The translations under genes were made by a program, and so were the position numbers. 64,000 bases of DNA from NCBI GenBank assembly GCA_014728085.1, contig WJMF01000208.1, positions 62,001 through 126,000 of the forward strand, written 5' to 3'. The notes beneath the pieces were generated by a model, which was not told the DNA's origin, searched no databases, and saw only the letters and a list, made by a program, of their open reading frames with translations. This DNA is from Candidatus Zhuqueibacterota bacterium. GTDB taxonomy: Bacteria > Zhuqueibacterota > Zhuqueibacteria > Residuimicrobiales > Oceaniaggregativiventaceae. This document shows, in pieces, positions 9,925 to 20,300 of this stretch (position 1 is its first letter; every line of letters begins with the position of its first letter).

Positions 9925-12003
9925 ATGATGCACACCTTCAAGTGCGTTTTCTTGCTGATTTTTTTCTTTGCGATGGGAAACGCTCAACCGGTACTGTTCG
10001 AAACACCGCTTAGTCCCCGTATCGCCAATTATGATATCGATGTCCGGCTGCAGCCGGAATCAAATTCATTGCAGGCCAAACAAACCCTCTATTGGGAGAA
10101 CACCAGTCAGGAAGATGTGACGGAATTGCGTTTTCATATGTATCTCAATGCCTTTAGAAACAATCAATCCACCTTTCTGCAATACTCCCGTAAAAAAAGG
10201 GATAAAGAAGAATGGGGCTATATTAAGATCGATTCTCTTTGGGATACGAAAGCTCTGGTACTGCCTGATCAAATGGAATATATACAACCCGATGACGACA
10301 ACAAACATGATAAAACGGTTTTAAGAGTTCCGCTGCGCCGCGCATTGAGACCGGGAGAAAAGTTAATGTTGAACTTTATTTTTACCTCGAAATTGCCGGA
10401 ACCACCGATCGCCCGCACCGGAGCAAGCGATGATTTTTATATGGTGGGACAATGGTTTCCCAAAATCGGTGTTCTTCAAAACGGTGAATGGAACTGCCAC
10501 CAATTTCACAGGAATTCCGAATTTTTTGCTGATTTTGGCGTTTACAATGTGCGCATTACCGTTCCCAAAGACTGGATCGTGGGAGCAACAGGCATACTGG
10601 TGGAAAAGACGACAAATGAAGACGGCACGGTTATTCATTATTATCATGCCGAGGATGTTCACGATTTCGCCTGGACCACAAGTCCCAATTTTGTAGAATT
10701 TTCGGGAGAGGCCGATGATGTGGAAATTCGGGTATTGATGGCGCCTGAGCACCGCGGCCAGGGAAAGCGGTTTCTGAAAGCCGCTCAGATTGCAGTGCAA
10801 ACGTTTCAGGAATGGTATGGTGATTATCCTTATCCAAATTTAACCGTGGTCGATCCAAAGCCGGATGCCATGAGAGCTGGTGGCATGGAATATCCCACCC
10901 TTATTACCGCCGTCACGCTTTATGGATTACCAAAAGGGTTCAAGTTTGTGGAGCAGGTTATTATTCACGAATTCGGGCACAATTACTGGTATGGAATGGT
11001 GGCGTCTAATGAATTTGAAGAAAGTTGGATCGATGAGGGAGTAAACTCTTATGTGGAATCGAGAATAATGCGTGAGCATTATGGTGAATCCACCAGCTTT
11101 ATCGATTTTTGCGGCATCCGCATCGGTGAGACGGATTATCATCGCAGCGCGTATCTGAATTATAAAAATTATGATCCCACCGTGCGAAAAGCATGGGAAT
11201 ATTATTCGGGTAGCAGTTATACCATAAATTCTTATTCCAGGCCGGTTGTATTTTTAACGACGCTGGAAAATTATCTGGGTGATAAAGTGATGCGCCAAAT
11301 TTTGGAAACCTTTTTCCGGGAATACAAGTTTAAACATCCCAAAACAGAGGATTTTATCAAAGTGGCGAACAAGGTTTCCGGACAGGATCTGGACTGGTTT
11401 TTCGAGCAGGCTTTGTTTACCAACAATGTTCTTGATTATAGCGTGTCTTATCTGTCCAGTCGTGAGGTAAAAAACAGCTATGGGTATGATTTCAACTATA
11501 AGATCGGTTCTGATTCCCTGGCAGAAAAATCGAGTGATACGGTGATGTCCGATTCTTCAGCAGACAGTAAAAGGGATACCCTGCATCTTTCAATGGAGAG
11601 TGATGTAACACTTCAAGTGGACAGCACGATTTCCATGCAAGGCGCCAGGCTGGATACTATGAAATCAAGCGAAGAGGATACCACCCTTTATCACACCGTT
11701 ATAAAGGTCAGAAGAGTGGGAGATTTTGTTTTTCCCGTTGAGCTGGAGTTTGTGTTTACAGAGGATGACACGGTTACAGAAAAATGGGATGGCAAGGAAC
11801 TGTGGACACAATTTGAATATTTAAAACCGCAACAATTGATATCCGCAACTGTTGATCCGGAACGAAAAATCGTACTCGATGTCAATATCACCAATAACAG
11901 TAAGATGAGGGAAGAAAGTAAACTGGGGCCCAGAAAAATCGGTGCAAGATTGCTGTTTTGGATGCAGAATTTATTAGAGTTGCCCGCTCTTTTACATCTT
12001 TGA
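9925..12003 (+). CDS. M1 family metallopeptidase (gluzincin aminopeptidase-like), secreted
   Basis: AGGAGA upstream of ATG 9925, signal peptide, GGMEYPTLIT, zinc motif VIIHEFGHNYWYGMVASNEFEESWIDEG. Confidence 0.9.
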   Translation: MMHTFKCVFLLIFFFAMGNAQPVLFETPLSPRIANYDIDVRLQPESNSLQAKQTLYWENTSQEDVTELRFHMYLNAFRNNQSTFLQYSRKKRDKEEWGYIKIDSLWDTKALVLPDQMEYIQPDDDNKHDKTVLRVPLRRALRPGEKLMLNFIFTSKLPEPPIARTGASDDFYMVGQWFPKIGVLQNGEWNCHQFHRNSEFFADFGVYNVRITVPKDWIVGATGILVEKTTNEDGTVIHYYHAEDVHDFAWTTSPNFVEFSGEADDVEIRVLMAPEHRGQGKRFLKAAQIAVQTFQEWYGDYPYPNLTVVDPKPDAMRAGGMEYPTLITAVTLYGLPKGFKFVEQVIIHEFGHNYWYGMVASNEFEESWIDEGVNSYVESRIMREHYGESTSFIDFCGIRIGETDYHRSAYLNYKNYDPTVRKAWEYYSGSSYTINSYSRPVVFLTTLENYLGDKVMRQILETFFREYKFKHPKTEDFIKVANKVSGQDLDWFFEQALFTNNVLDYSVSYLSSREVKNSYGYDFNYKIGSDSLAEKSSDTVMSDSSADSKRDTLHLSMESDVTLQVDSTISMQGARLDTMKSSEEDTTLYHTVIKVRRVGDFVFPVELEFVFTEDDTVTEKWDGKELWTQFEYLKPQQLISATVDPERKIVLDVNITNNSKMREESKLGPRKIGARLLFWMQNLLELPALLHL

Positions 12004-12032
12004 TCTGTTGATTAAACTCTTGAGGGAGACAT

Positions 12033-12896
12033 ATGGTTATCGACTGTTTGAAATCCGGATTTTATAAAGCCTGGCGCCAGAAAAGAATGATCCTTTTGTT
12101 TTATGTTTTTAACCTTTTTTTCGCCTATTTGCTTTTTGCTCCTGTTTTTTACCGCTTGAAGGCATTTCTCGGCGATAGCACGATGAATGAAATTCTGGGT
12201 GGAAAGATGGATATGGGATTCTTGTTTGAGTTTTTGCATTACAAGGGAGACGGTTTGTTCGCCCATGTGCTCATCCCTGTCGTCGTCTACTTGTTTATCT
12301 CATTATTTCTATCCGGTGGTGCATTGACGGTTTTTGCCAGCCATAATAAAGGAACGTTACAACATGCTTTTTGGGGTGGGGGAGCACAATATTTTGCAAG
12401 ATTTATCAGGCTTTTTTTCTGGAGCCTGATTATTCTCGTTGCGCTGTTGTTTGTTCCCTGGGGCCTTTTTACATTCCTACAGAAAGCCATTTGGGGAGGG
12501 GATCCCTCCCAGGTGATCATTGTATGGGGATTTTTTGTTAAATTGTTTGTAACCATAATCCTGGTGCTCGTCTATGCCATGATTGTCGATTATGCCCGTA
12601 TCCGGACCGTCTTAAATGATGAGAAAAAAATGAGAGTCATGATTTATCAGTCCCTTGTTTTTGTCTTTGCAAATTTTGTCAAGACATTTTCACTCACGGC
12701 TCTCTTCTTTTTCATCGGTCTGGTATGGCTGGTTGTCTATAATCTGATCGCAGATTTTTTTATTGCTCCGGATGCTCTTGTGATCGCTTTTCTGATTGTG
12801 ACCCAACAGATTTACATCATTGCCAGAGTCTATTTGAAACTCGGCAGATATGCCGCTGAAATGGACCTTTATGATTCGCTCTCGTTCAGCAGTTAG
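12033..12896 (+). CDS. Hypothetical multi-pass membrane protein
   Basis: 287 aa with multiple hydrophobic helices. Co-directional with the M1 peptidase gene. Confidence 0.6.
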   Translation: MVIDCLKSGFYKAWRQKRMILLFYVFNLFFAYLLFAPVFYRLKAFLGDSTMNEILGGKMDMGFLFEFLHYKGDGLFAHVLIPVVVYLFISLFLSGGALTVFASHNKGTLQHAFWGGGAQYFARFIRLFFWSLIILVALLFVPWGLFTFLQKAIWGGDPSQVIIVWGFFVKLFVTIILVLVYAMIVDYARIRTVLNDEKKMRVMIYQSLVFVFANFVKTFSLTALFFFIGLVWLVVYNLIADFFIAPDALVIAFLIVTQQIYIIARVYLKLGRYAAEMDLYDSLSFSS

Positions 12897-12904
12897 GTGT
12901 TATC

Positions 12905-13645
12905 ATGAAACAGTTTGTTTTCTTAATTTTAGCTCTGGGATTATGTATGGCGCAACACATGGATCAGACATCTGAAACACTGCCGCTTTATAGTTGTAAA
13001 AAAATTGATCGAAACCTGAACCTTGACGGAGCACTCGGAGATCGTTTATGGACCCTGGCGACACCGGTCTCCATGAGGGAGACGGTAAGCGGTAAACGAG
13101 GTCGCTTTGAAACCAAGGTGCGTTTGTTGTATAACAACCAATATTTGTATGTTGGATTCGAGTGCGAAGACACATATGTTTGGGGAACCCACACCAAGCG
13201 GGATGCTCCGATTTACGATGAGGAATGCGTGGAAGTCTTTCTCGATCCGGCAAATAGCGGGTTTTGTTATTTCGAGCTTAACCTGAGCCCCAAAAATGTC
13301 CTATACGATGCTTTTGTTCTCACCGCCAGAACAGAAAAATCCCCGGGGGCGAAGATCGTGCCGCTTTTTTCCTATGATATGGAAGGATTGATAACCCGAA
13401 CGCATATTGAGGGAGAAGCGGATAAACCCGGAAAGGCAAAGGGCTGGACGGCTGAATATGCTGTTCCTTTTACCGAATGCCTGGGGGCGCCGCATCTGCC
13501 GCCAAAATCCGGAGACAGGTGGCGGGTTAATTTATACCGGATTGATTCTGTAAAAAAGGGTGAACAGACCCTCTATGCCTGGAATCCGACCGGCTATCTC
13601 AAGTTTCATATACCATGGCGGTATGGGATTTTGCACTTTGAGTAA
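12905..13645 (+). CDS. Secreted protein with carbohydrate-binding family 9-like (CBM9/DOMON) domain
   Basis: Signal peptide, LDGALGDRLWTLATPV, VRLLYNNQYLYVGFECED, DEECVEVFLDP, FELNLSPKNVLYDAF, WTAEYAVPF. Confidence 0.78.
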   Translation: MKQFVFLILALGLCMAQHMDQTSETLPLYSCKKIDRNLNLDGALGDRLWTLATPVSMRETVSGKRGRFETKVRLLYNNQYLYVGFECEDTYVWGTHTKRDAPIYDEECVEVFLDPANSGFCYFELNLSPKNVLYDAFVLTARTEKSPGAKIVPLFSYDMEGLITRTHIEGEADKPGKAKGWTAEYAVPFTECLGAPHLPPKSGDRWRVNLYRIDSVKKGEQTLYAWNPTGYLKFHIPWRYGILHFE

Positions 13646-13924
13646 CACCAGACCCCACCATCGCTCAGCATAAACCGTGACACCTGCCGTGCCGGGAGAA
13701 CCATGGGAAGGCGGGGGCGAATTTATGCCCGGATTGTCAGGATTTATTACCCAGACAAGTCAATATGACCTTATCAAGCGAGTATTTTTATTCCTGCCAG
13801 TGGTTTCTTTTGTCCCCTTGATGCAACACCAGGTGGTGCCTAAATGTAACAATTTTATGGCAGAGACAGTATTATTCCAATCCCCCCCCGTAAAGAACCA
13901 ATCCCGTCTTTATTAAGTCCTTAT

Positions 13925-13968
13925 AAAACAGAACCCCATAGTATTTTTGCCGATGGGTCTGTTATTTT
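13925..13968. other. Imperfect intergenic hairpin upstream of the first S8 peptidase
   Basis: aacagaacccca ... tgggtctgtt pairs with two unpaired bases. Flanked by ataaa and attttac. Confidence 0.35.
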
Positions 13969-14036
13969 ACCTGCTGGTACAATTTTTGGATAACTGTAAC
14001 AGAATGGTTTCATCAACCCCCTTTTTGAGGATTATT

Positions 14037-17000
14037 ATGAAATTGGCAAGGATTCTATTTTTTCTGATCTTTTTTGTAATGTTTACATCGGGATCATTTG
14101 CACAGATCGAATTAAATGAAAACAGCAAAGAACAAATCAGAAATTTAGCTGAAAAACTCGAACAGAAATTAAGGCAACAAAAATCAGAGGCATTACAGCA
14201 AGCTCAGTCGAAGGGTTATGTGGTACGGGCTTTTTTGCGTTCCGGTAAATTGGTCGAGTTAATGAAGGTTATGGATGGTTTTCCCCTCTATTACGCAACC
14301 GATAATTTAATAGCAGCGCAGACCGTTTCCACGGATTCGGTTTGGAACCAGGGGTATACGGGCTCCGGTATGCTCGTCGGTGAATGGGACGGGGGAGATG
14401 TGCGAGCCAGCCATCAGGAGCTGAGCGGTCGCGTCGTGGATGGAGATGAGGTAACCTCTCTGGTGCCTCACTCGACTCAGGTGGCGGGGGTTCTCATCGC
14501 TGCAGGCGTGAATTCAAATGCGAGGGGAATGGCTTCAGCGGCAACCCTTCATGCCTATGACTGGAATCAGGATACCGCGGAGATGGCTTTGGCTGCGGCG
14601 GATGACGGATTGATGCTATCCAACCATTCGTATGGATTAATCACCGGCTGGAGTTATGGTGATTATCTGGGGTTGGGCGAGGCGAATTGGTACTGGTTCG
14701 GAGATGTGGATGTGGATGTTAATGAATCGGTTTATTTCGGCTGGTATGGAGGGCAAGCTCAGACCATTGATGATCTTGCCTTTACCGCTCCATATTATCT
14801 CATGGTATATGCCGCCGGCAATGACCGCGGAGAGGGCCCGGCGGGCGCGGTTAACCATTATGCATGGAGCAGTGCTCTGGGAAGCTGGGTTTGGTTCGAG
14901 TCCGTGTCCCGGCCCGTGGATGGCGCGTATGATTGTTTGAGCGGTGCAAGTGTGGCTAAAAACAATTTGGTCGTAGGCGCTGTTGATGATATACCGGGAG
15001 GGTATACACAAGTCAGCGACGTTGTCATGACGGATTTTAGCTGTTGGGGGGCGGTTGATGATGGCCGCATTAAACCCGACCTGGTCGGGAACGGCGTTGA
15101 GCTCTGGACACCTCATTCCGGTACGGATGCCTCTTATGCGCTGGGCACCGGAACGTCCTTTGCCGCTCCCAACGTGACCGGTTCTTTGGTTCTCTTGCAG
15201 GCGTATTACCACTCGAGTCATAATCCCGATTGGATGAAATCTGCAACCTTAAAAGCATTGTCGATTCATACTGCAGATAAAGCCGGCGCAAATAGCGGTC
15301 CCGATTATCAATTCGGCTGGGGCTTGCTCAACACCAAATCGGCTTATGATCATATCCAAAAAGACATATCTCGGGGTCACCATATACAGGAACACAGTCT
15401 CAATGACGGAGAAAGCATTTCTCTCAGTTACTATGCATCGGGCGATGAGGATATCAAGGTTACCATGGTATGGACCGATCCTGCAGCAACGCCGGTTGAT
15501 CCCAACCAGCTCGACAATCCATCTCCGGTGCTGATTAATGACCTGGATATTATTCTGCAAAATGCAGCGATTCAATATATGCCCTGGGTTCTGGACAAAG
15601 ACAATCCGTCAAATGCGGCCACGACCGGGGATAATACAGTCGATAATGTCGAGCAGGTTTTTATTTCCAACCCCGCTCCCGGAATCTATACCCTTCAAAT
15701 TACCCATAAAGGCACGCTTGAAAATGGCAGTCAGGATTTTTCTCTGGTGTTGTCCGGCATGTATGATGCTGATTTTGGCGATGCGCCGGACTCACCCTAT
15801 CCGACGCTGTTGTCTAATAACGGTGCCCGTCATCAACTCGACAATCAAACCTATCTGGGATCACATGTTGATGCAGAACTTGATGCTTCACCGGACACCC
15901 ATAGCCTGGGAGATGACAGGGCCGGGACATCCGATGACGAGGATGGCATTGTCTTCGATTCTGCACTGGTACCCGGCACAACGGCAAATATAACCGTAAC
16001 AGCTTCAGTGGCCGGTAAATTGAATGCCTGGATCGATTTTGATCTCAATGGAGTATGGGATGGTGATGAACAGATTTTCACCGATGAAGATCTGGTTAGC
16101 GGCGCCAACACAAAAACGTTTACCGTTCCGGCAGACGCTGTTCTGGATATTACTTTTGCACGGTTCCGTTTCAATCTCAGTGGCGGGCTTTTGGCGTCAG
16201 GCAATGCATCTGAAGGGGAAGTGGAAGATTACCAGGTCAGCATTCAGAGTGGCGGTGAAGCGGATTTTGATTTGGACGGAATCCCCAATGCCGCGGAAGG
16301 GGAAAACGATCGTGATAGCGATGGCGTTCCCAACAACCTGGATTACGATCCCACCGGATATTTTTATGATCAATCCAGCGGTGAAATTATCGCCGGCGGA
16401 CAAATTACGGTTGATCCGTCTTCACCAGTGACTATCGCGGAAGATGGATCCGAAGGATTTTATCAATTCTACACCGATGGTACGCCGGGAAGCTATGCGC
16501 TGCAGGTTGTTCCTCCCCCCAACTATGAGCTCAGTACAACCTGTTTAGCTTCAACGGGCTCGTTTGATCCGACCGGATTATCCAATCCGGTGGTTTTGGG
16601 AGCAGGAGAAAACGACGATACAGGATTTATTGGCAATTACGATTGTGCCGACAATACCTATTATTTTTCCTTTGACCTGGCCGCAGGAGACCCGATTATT
16701 ATCAACAATAATATTCCGTTAAACTATCTGATTCCGATAGAACTTTCCTCATTTACGGCAGAATGCGTTAACGGGACGGTTGAATTGCAGTGGATCACGC
16801 AGAGCGAGACGGAAAACATGGGTTTTTATTTGTTCCGGGCCGAATCGCAAGACGGAAATTATCAACGCATCACATCGACTTTAATATCCGGCCGGGGCAA
16901 TAGTCAAAGCGTAAACCGCTATGAATATACAGATCAAAACGTTCAGAATGGTCAAATCTATTATTATCAGCTTGCGGATATCGATTTTCATGGCCGCATG

Positions 17001-17318
17001 ACCAAACATAAAGCTGTCTCTGTTACTGTTGAGGGACCGGAGACCTTTTTGTTGCGGCAAAATTATCCCAATCCTTTTAATCCTGAAACCGTGATTGAAT
17101 ATAGCTTGTCCGGCTTTGGCGATTGTGACTTGATCATATATAATATAAAGGGACAGGTGGTTAGAACGCTGGTGTCCGAATATCAACAGCCGGGTTCTTA
17201 TAAAGTGATGTGGAATGGACGGGACGACAGCGGCAGGATTCTGCCGAGTGGCGTATATCTGTACAAATTATTATTTAAGCAACACGAAGAAACGAGGAAA
17301 ATGCATTTTCTCAGATAA
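14037..17318 (+). CDS. Secreted S8 subtilisin-like peptidase with GEVED domain, calcium-binding-like linker and FlgD-like C-terminal sorting domain
   Basis: Signal peptide from ATG 14037. Candidate triad D (GEWDGGDVR), H (PHSTQVAG), S (GTGTSFAAPNV). DFGDAPDSPYPTLLSNNGARHQL...EGEVEDYQ GEVED signature. LRQNYPNPFNPETVIEY...SGVYLYKLLF C-terminus. Confidence 0.9.
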   Translation: MKLARILFFLIFFVMFTSGSFAQIELNENSKEQIRNLAEKLEQKLRQQKSEALQQAQSKGYVVRAFLRSGKLVELMKVMDGFPLYYATDNLIAAQTVSTDSVWNQGYTGSGMLVGEWDGGDVRASHQELSGRVVDGDEVTSLVPHSTQVAGVLIAAGVNSNARGMASAATLHAYDWNQDTAEMALAAADDGLMLSNHSYGLITGWSYGDYLGLGEANWYWFGDVDVDVNESVYFGWYGGQAQTIDDLAFTAPYYLMVYAAGNDRGEGPAGAVNHYAWSSALGSWVWFESVSRPVDGAYDCLSGASVAKNNLVVGAVDDIPGGYTQVSDVVMTDFSCWGAVDDGRIKPDLVGNGVELWTPHSGTDASYALGTGTSFAAPNVTGSLVLLQAYYHSSHNPDWMKSATLKALSIHTADKAGANSGPDYQFGWGLLNTKSAYDHIQKDISRGHHIQEHSLNDGESISLSYYASGDEDIKVTMVWTDPAATPVDPNQLDNPSPVLINDLDIILQNAAIQYMPWVLDKDNPSNAATTGDNTVDNVEQVFISNPAPGIYTLQITHKGTLENGSQDFSLVLSGMYDADFGDAPDSPYPTLLSNNGARHQLDNQTYLGSHVDAELDASPDTHSLGDDRAGTSDDEDGIVFDSALVPGTTANITVTASVAGKLNAWIDFDLNGVWDGDEQIFTDEDLVSGANTKTFTVPADAVLDITFARFRFNLSGGLLASGNASEGEVEDYQVSIQSGGEADFDLDGIPNAAEGENDRDSDGVPNNLDYDPTGYFYDQSSGEIIAGGQITVDPSSPVTIAEDGSEGFYQFYTDGTPGSYALQVVPPPNYELSTTCLASTGSFDPTGLSNPVVLGAGENDDTGFIGNYDCADNTYYFSFDLAAGDPIIINNNIPLNYLIPIELSSFTAECVNGTVELQWITQSETENMGFYLFRAESQDGNYQRITSTLISGRGNSQSVNRYEYTDQNVQNGQIYYYQLADIDFHGRMTKHKAVSVTVEGPETFLLRQNYPNPFNPETVIEYSLSGFGDCDLIIYNIKGQVVRTLVSEYQQPGSYKVMWNGRDDSGRILPSGVYLYKLLFKQHEETRKMHFLR

Positions 17319-17340
17319 ACCGATACGGGATAGAGCGAAC

Positions 17341-20300
17341 ATGGAAAGATATGGCACAGAGAGACGAACGGTTCTTTACCTATACATAATTTTGGTTTTT
17401 AATATTCTGATTTTTTGGCATCCGTCTGTTGCAGCAACGACGGACCTGGAAAAAGTCTCCAGGGAAATAACGAAAACCCATGACGCGAAAAAAGAGCGGG
17501 CAAGGAATTTTGCGATCAGCAGCAGTTTTCCGATACGCAAAACATTGCCCACAGACCGGGTTATTGAAATTCAGGATGTCCTTTTGAACCGGCCTCTTTA
17601 TTATATAACAACGAATCTTACAGCAGCCCAAACCATTTCAACGTTACAGCTCTGGTCAACCGGCAACGGCGGTACGGGAGATTATAATTTGGACGGTGAG
17701 GGTATGATTATAGCAATGTGGGACGAAGGAGGCGTACGATTCAGCCACCGGGAACTCGTTGGCCGGGTACAAAAAGGGGACGACACGCCTCATCTATCCA
17801 CCCATGCAACTCAGGTTGCCGGAACCCTGATTGCCCGGGGATACAATGAAAACGCCAGAGGCATGGCCCCTCTGGCAACATTGGAAGCTTTTGATTGGAA
17901 TAATGACCTGGCAGAGATGGCGGCAATGGCGGCTGCAACTTTCAGCGATCCATCCCGGGGATTGCTTGTATCCAATCACTCCTATAGCTATTTGCTGGGA
18001 TGGGAGTGGAATTATTATGGTGACAACAGATGGGTGTGGTTTGGTGACAGCCGCATCAGCACCGACGAAGATTATCTTTTCGGCTTTTATGATGATTTTG
18101 CCCAAAGTGTGGATAAATTGGCCTGTGCGGCGCCTTACTATTTAATGGTTTTTTCCGCCGGCAATGATCGCAAGGATCTTGGTCCTGTTGAAGAATCCAC
18201 ACATTGGTATTTCGATTGGGACGCCATCCCCCCGAAACGGCAAGAGTCCGACATCAGCCGTCAGTATGATGGCCTTTATGATTGTATTTCCAATGGCGGT
18301 GCCATAGCAAAGAATAGCTTGACGGTTGGTGCTGTTGAAGGATTAGAGCAGGGTTATTCCGGTCCGAATGATGTATTGATGTCCTGGTTTAGTGCCTGGG
18401 GACCCGCAGATGACGGCCGTATCAAGCCGGATGTAGTCGCGGATGGCGTTGGTTTGATCACAACCGGTGCCGGGAGTGATTATGACTATACAACGGTCAA
18501 TGGTACCTCGTTTGCCGCCCCTGGCGTGGTCGGTTCACTGGCTTTATTGCAAGAGTATTATCAACGCCTTCATGCCCGCCGAATGTTGTCTTCCACTTTG
18601 AAAGCCCTGGTCATCCATACAGCGGATGAAGCCGGAAAAGCACCGGGACCCGATTATGCTTTTGGTTGGGGATTAATGAACACGAAAAAAGCAGCAGACC
18701 TGATTGAACAGGATTCCCGCTATATGATTCCCATTCAGGAGCGGAAACTTGAGCAGTATCGGGCCGATACGTTGCGATATTATTGCAGCGGAGAAACGCC
18801 GGTCATAGTGACGCTGACATGGACAGACCCGGCCGGCGTGCCTGTGGAACCACAGCTCGATCCGTCAGCTGCAATGCTGATCAATGATCTGGACCTGACA
18901 ATTGAAAATACAAAAGATATCTTTTATCCCTGGATTCTCGACCCTGCCTTTCCGGAGCAAAAGGCACAAACCGGAATGAATTCAGTTGATAACGTCGAGC
19001 AGGTCGTCATATCCGCCCCTGAAAAAGGTTTTTATACCATTACCATTTATCACAAAGACAATCTGTACGCGGGCGAGCAACCCTATTCCCTGATTATTAC
19101 AGGCTTGTCCAGTATCGATATGGGTAACGCTCCGGTCGACAGGTATCCAACCCTGTTGGACCGTAACGGAGCCTACCATCTGTTGAATCCCGATATCTTT
19201 TTGGGAAATAAAATAGAGAGGGATCAGGTTGAACCCGTTGCCGGACCGAGCGGGGATGATGCACTGAAAAGCGATAATGACGGGGTTATCTTCAGCCCCT
19301 ATATGACCCCTGGCTGTCAGCAACACATAAAGATTCTTGTTCAGGGCCAGGGATTTTTGTACGGCTGGATGGATTTCAATGCAGATGGTGACTGGCAGGA
19401 TCCGGGTGAACAAATTTTCAATGCGGTTCCGGCGACGACTGGTCAGCAGTTATATTCTCTTGCGCTGCCCGAAAATGCTGCGACAGGAAAGAGCTTTGCC
19501 CGCTTTAGGTATACCTCACAAAAGGGGTTGGATTTTAGAGGCCCGGCCTGCGATGGAGAAGTCGAAGATTATCAGTATGTCATATACGCCGACCAGGATC
19601 ATGATGGTATTCCCAATATACTTGAAGAGCAGGATCGCGATCAAAACGGTGTGATCGATTCCCTGCAATATACAGCGAGCGGCTATATATATGACGAGTT
19701 GACTGGTAGACCTGTTATAGGCGGAAAAGTCGAACTGTTCTCGCCGGATGGTGAGTTGATTCCTCTGATTGCAGACGGGCAGAGAGGATTTTATAACTTT
19801 GGCATGTTGCCTGATCCTGGTGAATATACGCTTAAATTTACACCACCGGTGGGCTATCGCCCAAGTCAAACCTGCCATTATATGAATGTGTTTCAACCTG
19901 AAAGCGAACTGTCATTTCTTGGCAGGGACCTGTCAATGGATTCGCAAACATTATCATCGCATCGGTGTGAAGAGAATCCGTATGCCCTGACGTTGCGTCT
20001 AACAGAGCCCGCCTTTATTTCCTTAAACAATATGCCCGTTAGCGGGCTGGTGCCTGTTGAACTCTCTTCCTTTACGGCTGAATGCAGCAATGGGATGGTC
20101 TATTTAAAATGGACAACCCGATCTGAAACCGAGAATCTTGGATTTCATCTCTTTAGAACATCAAAGGAGCGCAAGCGCATAACCACGGCTATGATTCCCG
20201 GTGCCGGCAACAGCCAAACCGGGCGATCGTACGAGTATATCGATAAAGATATCAAAGCAAACGAAAATTATCTCTATGAATTAATAGATGTTGATTTTCA

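Noticed and set aside
13677-13916. 79-aa ORF in the spacer before the subtilases
   Set aside because: Pro-rich, frameless-looking translation with no convincing ribosome-binding site or domain. Treated as non-coding.
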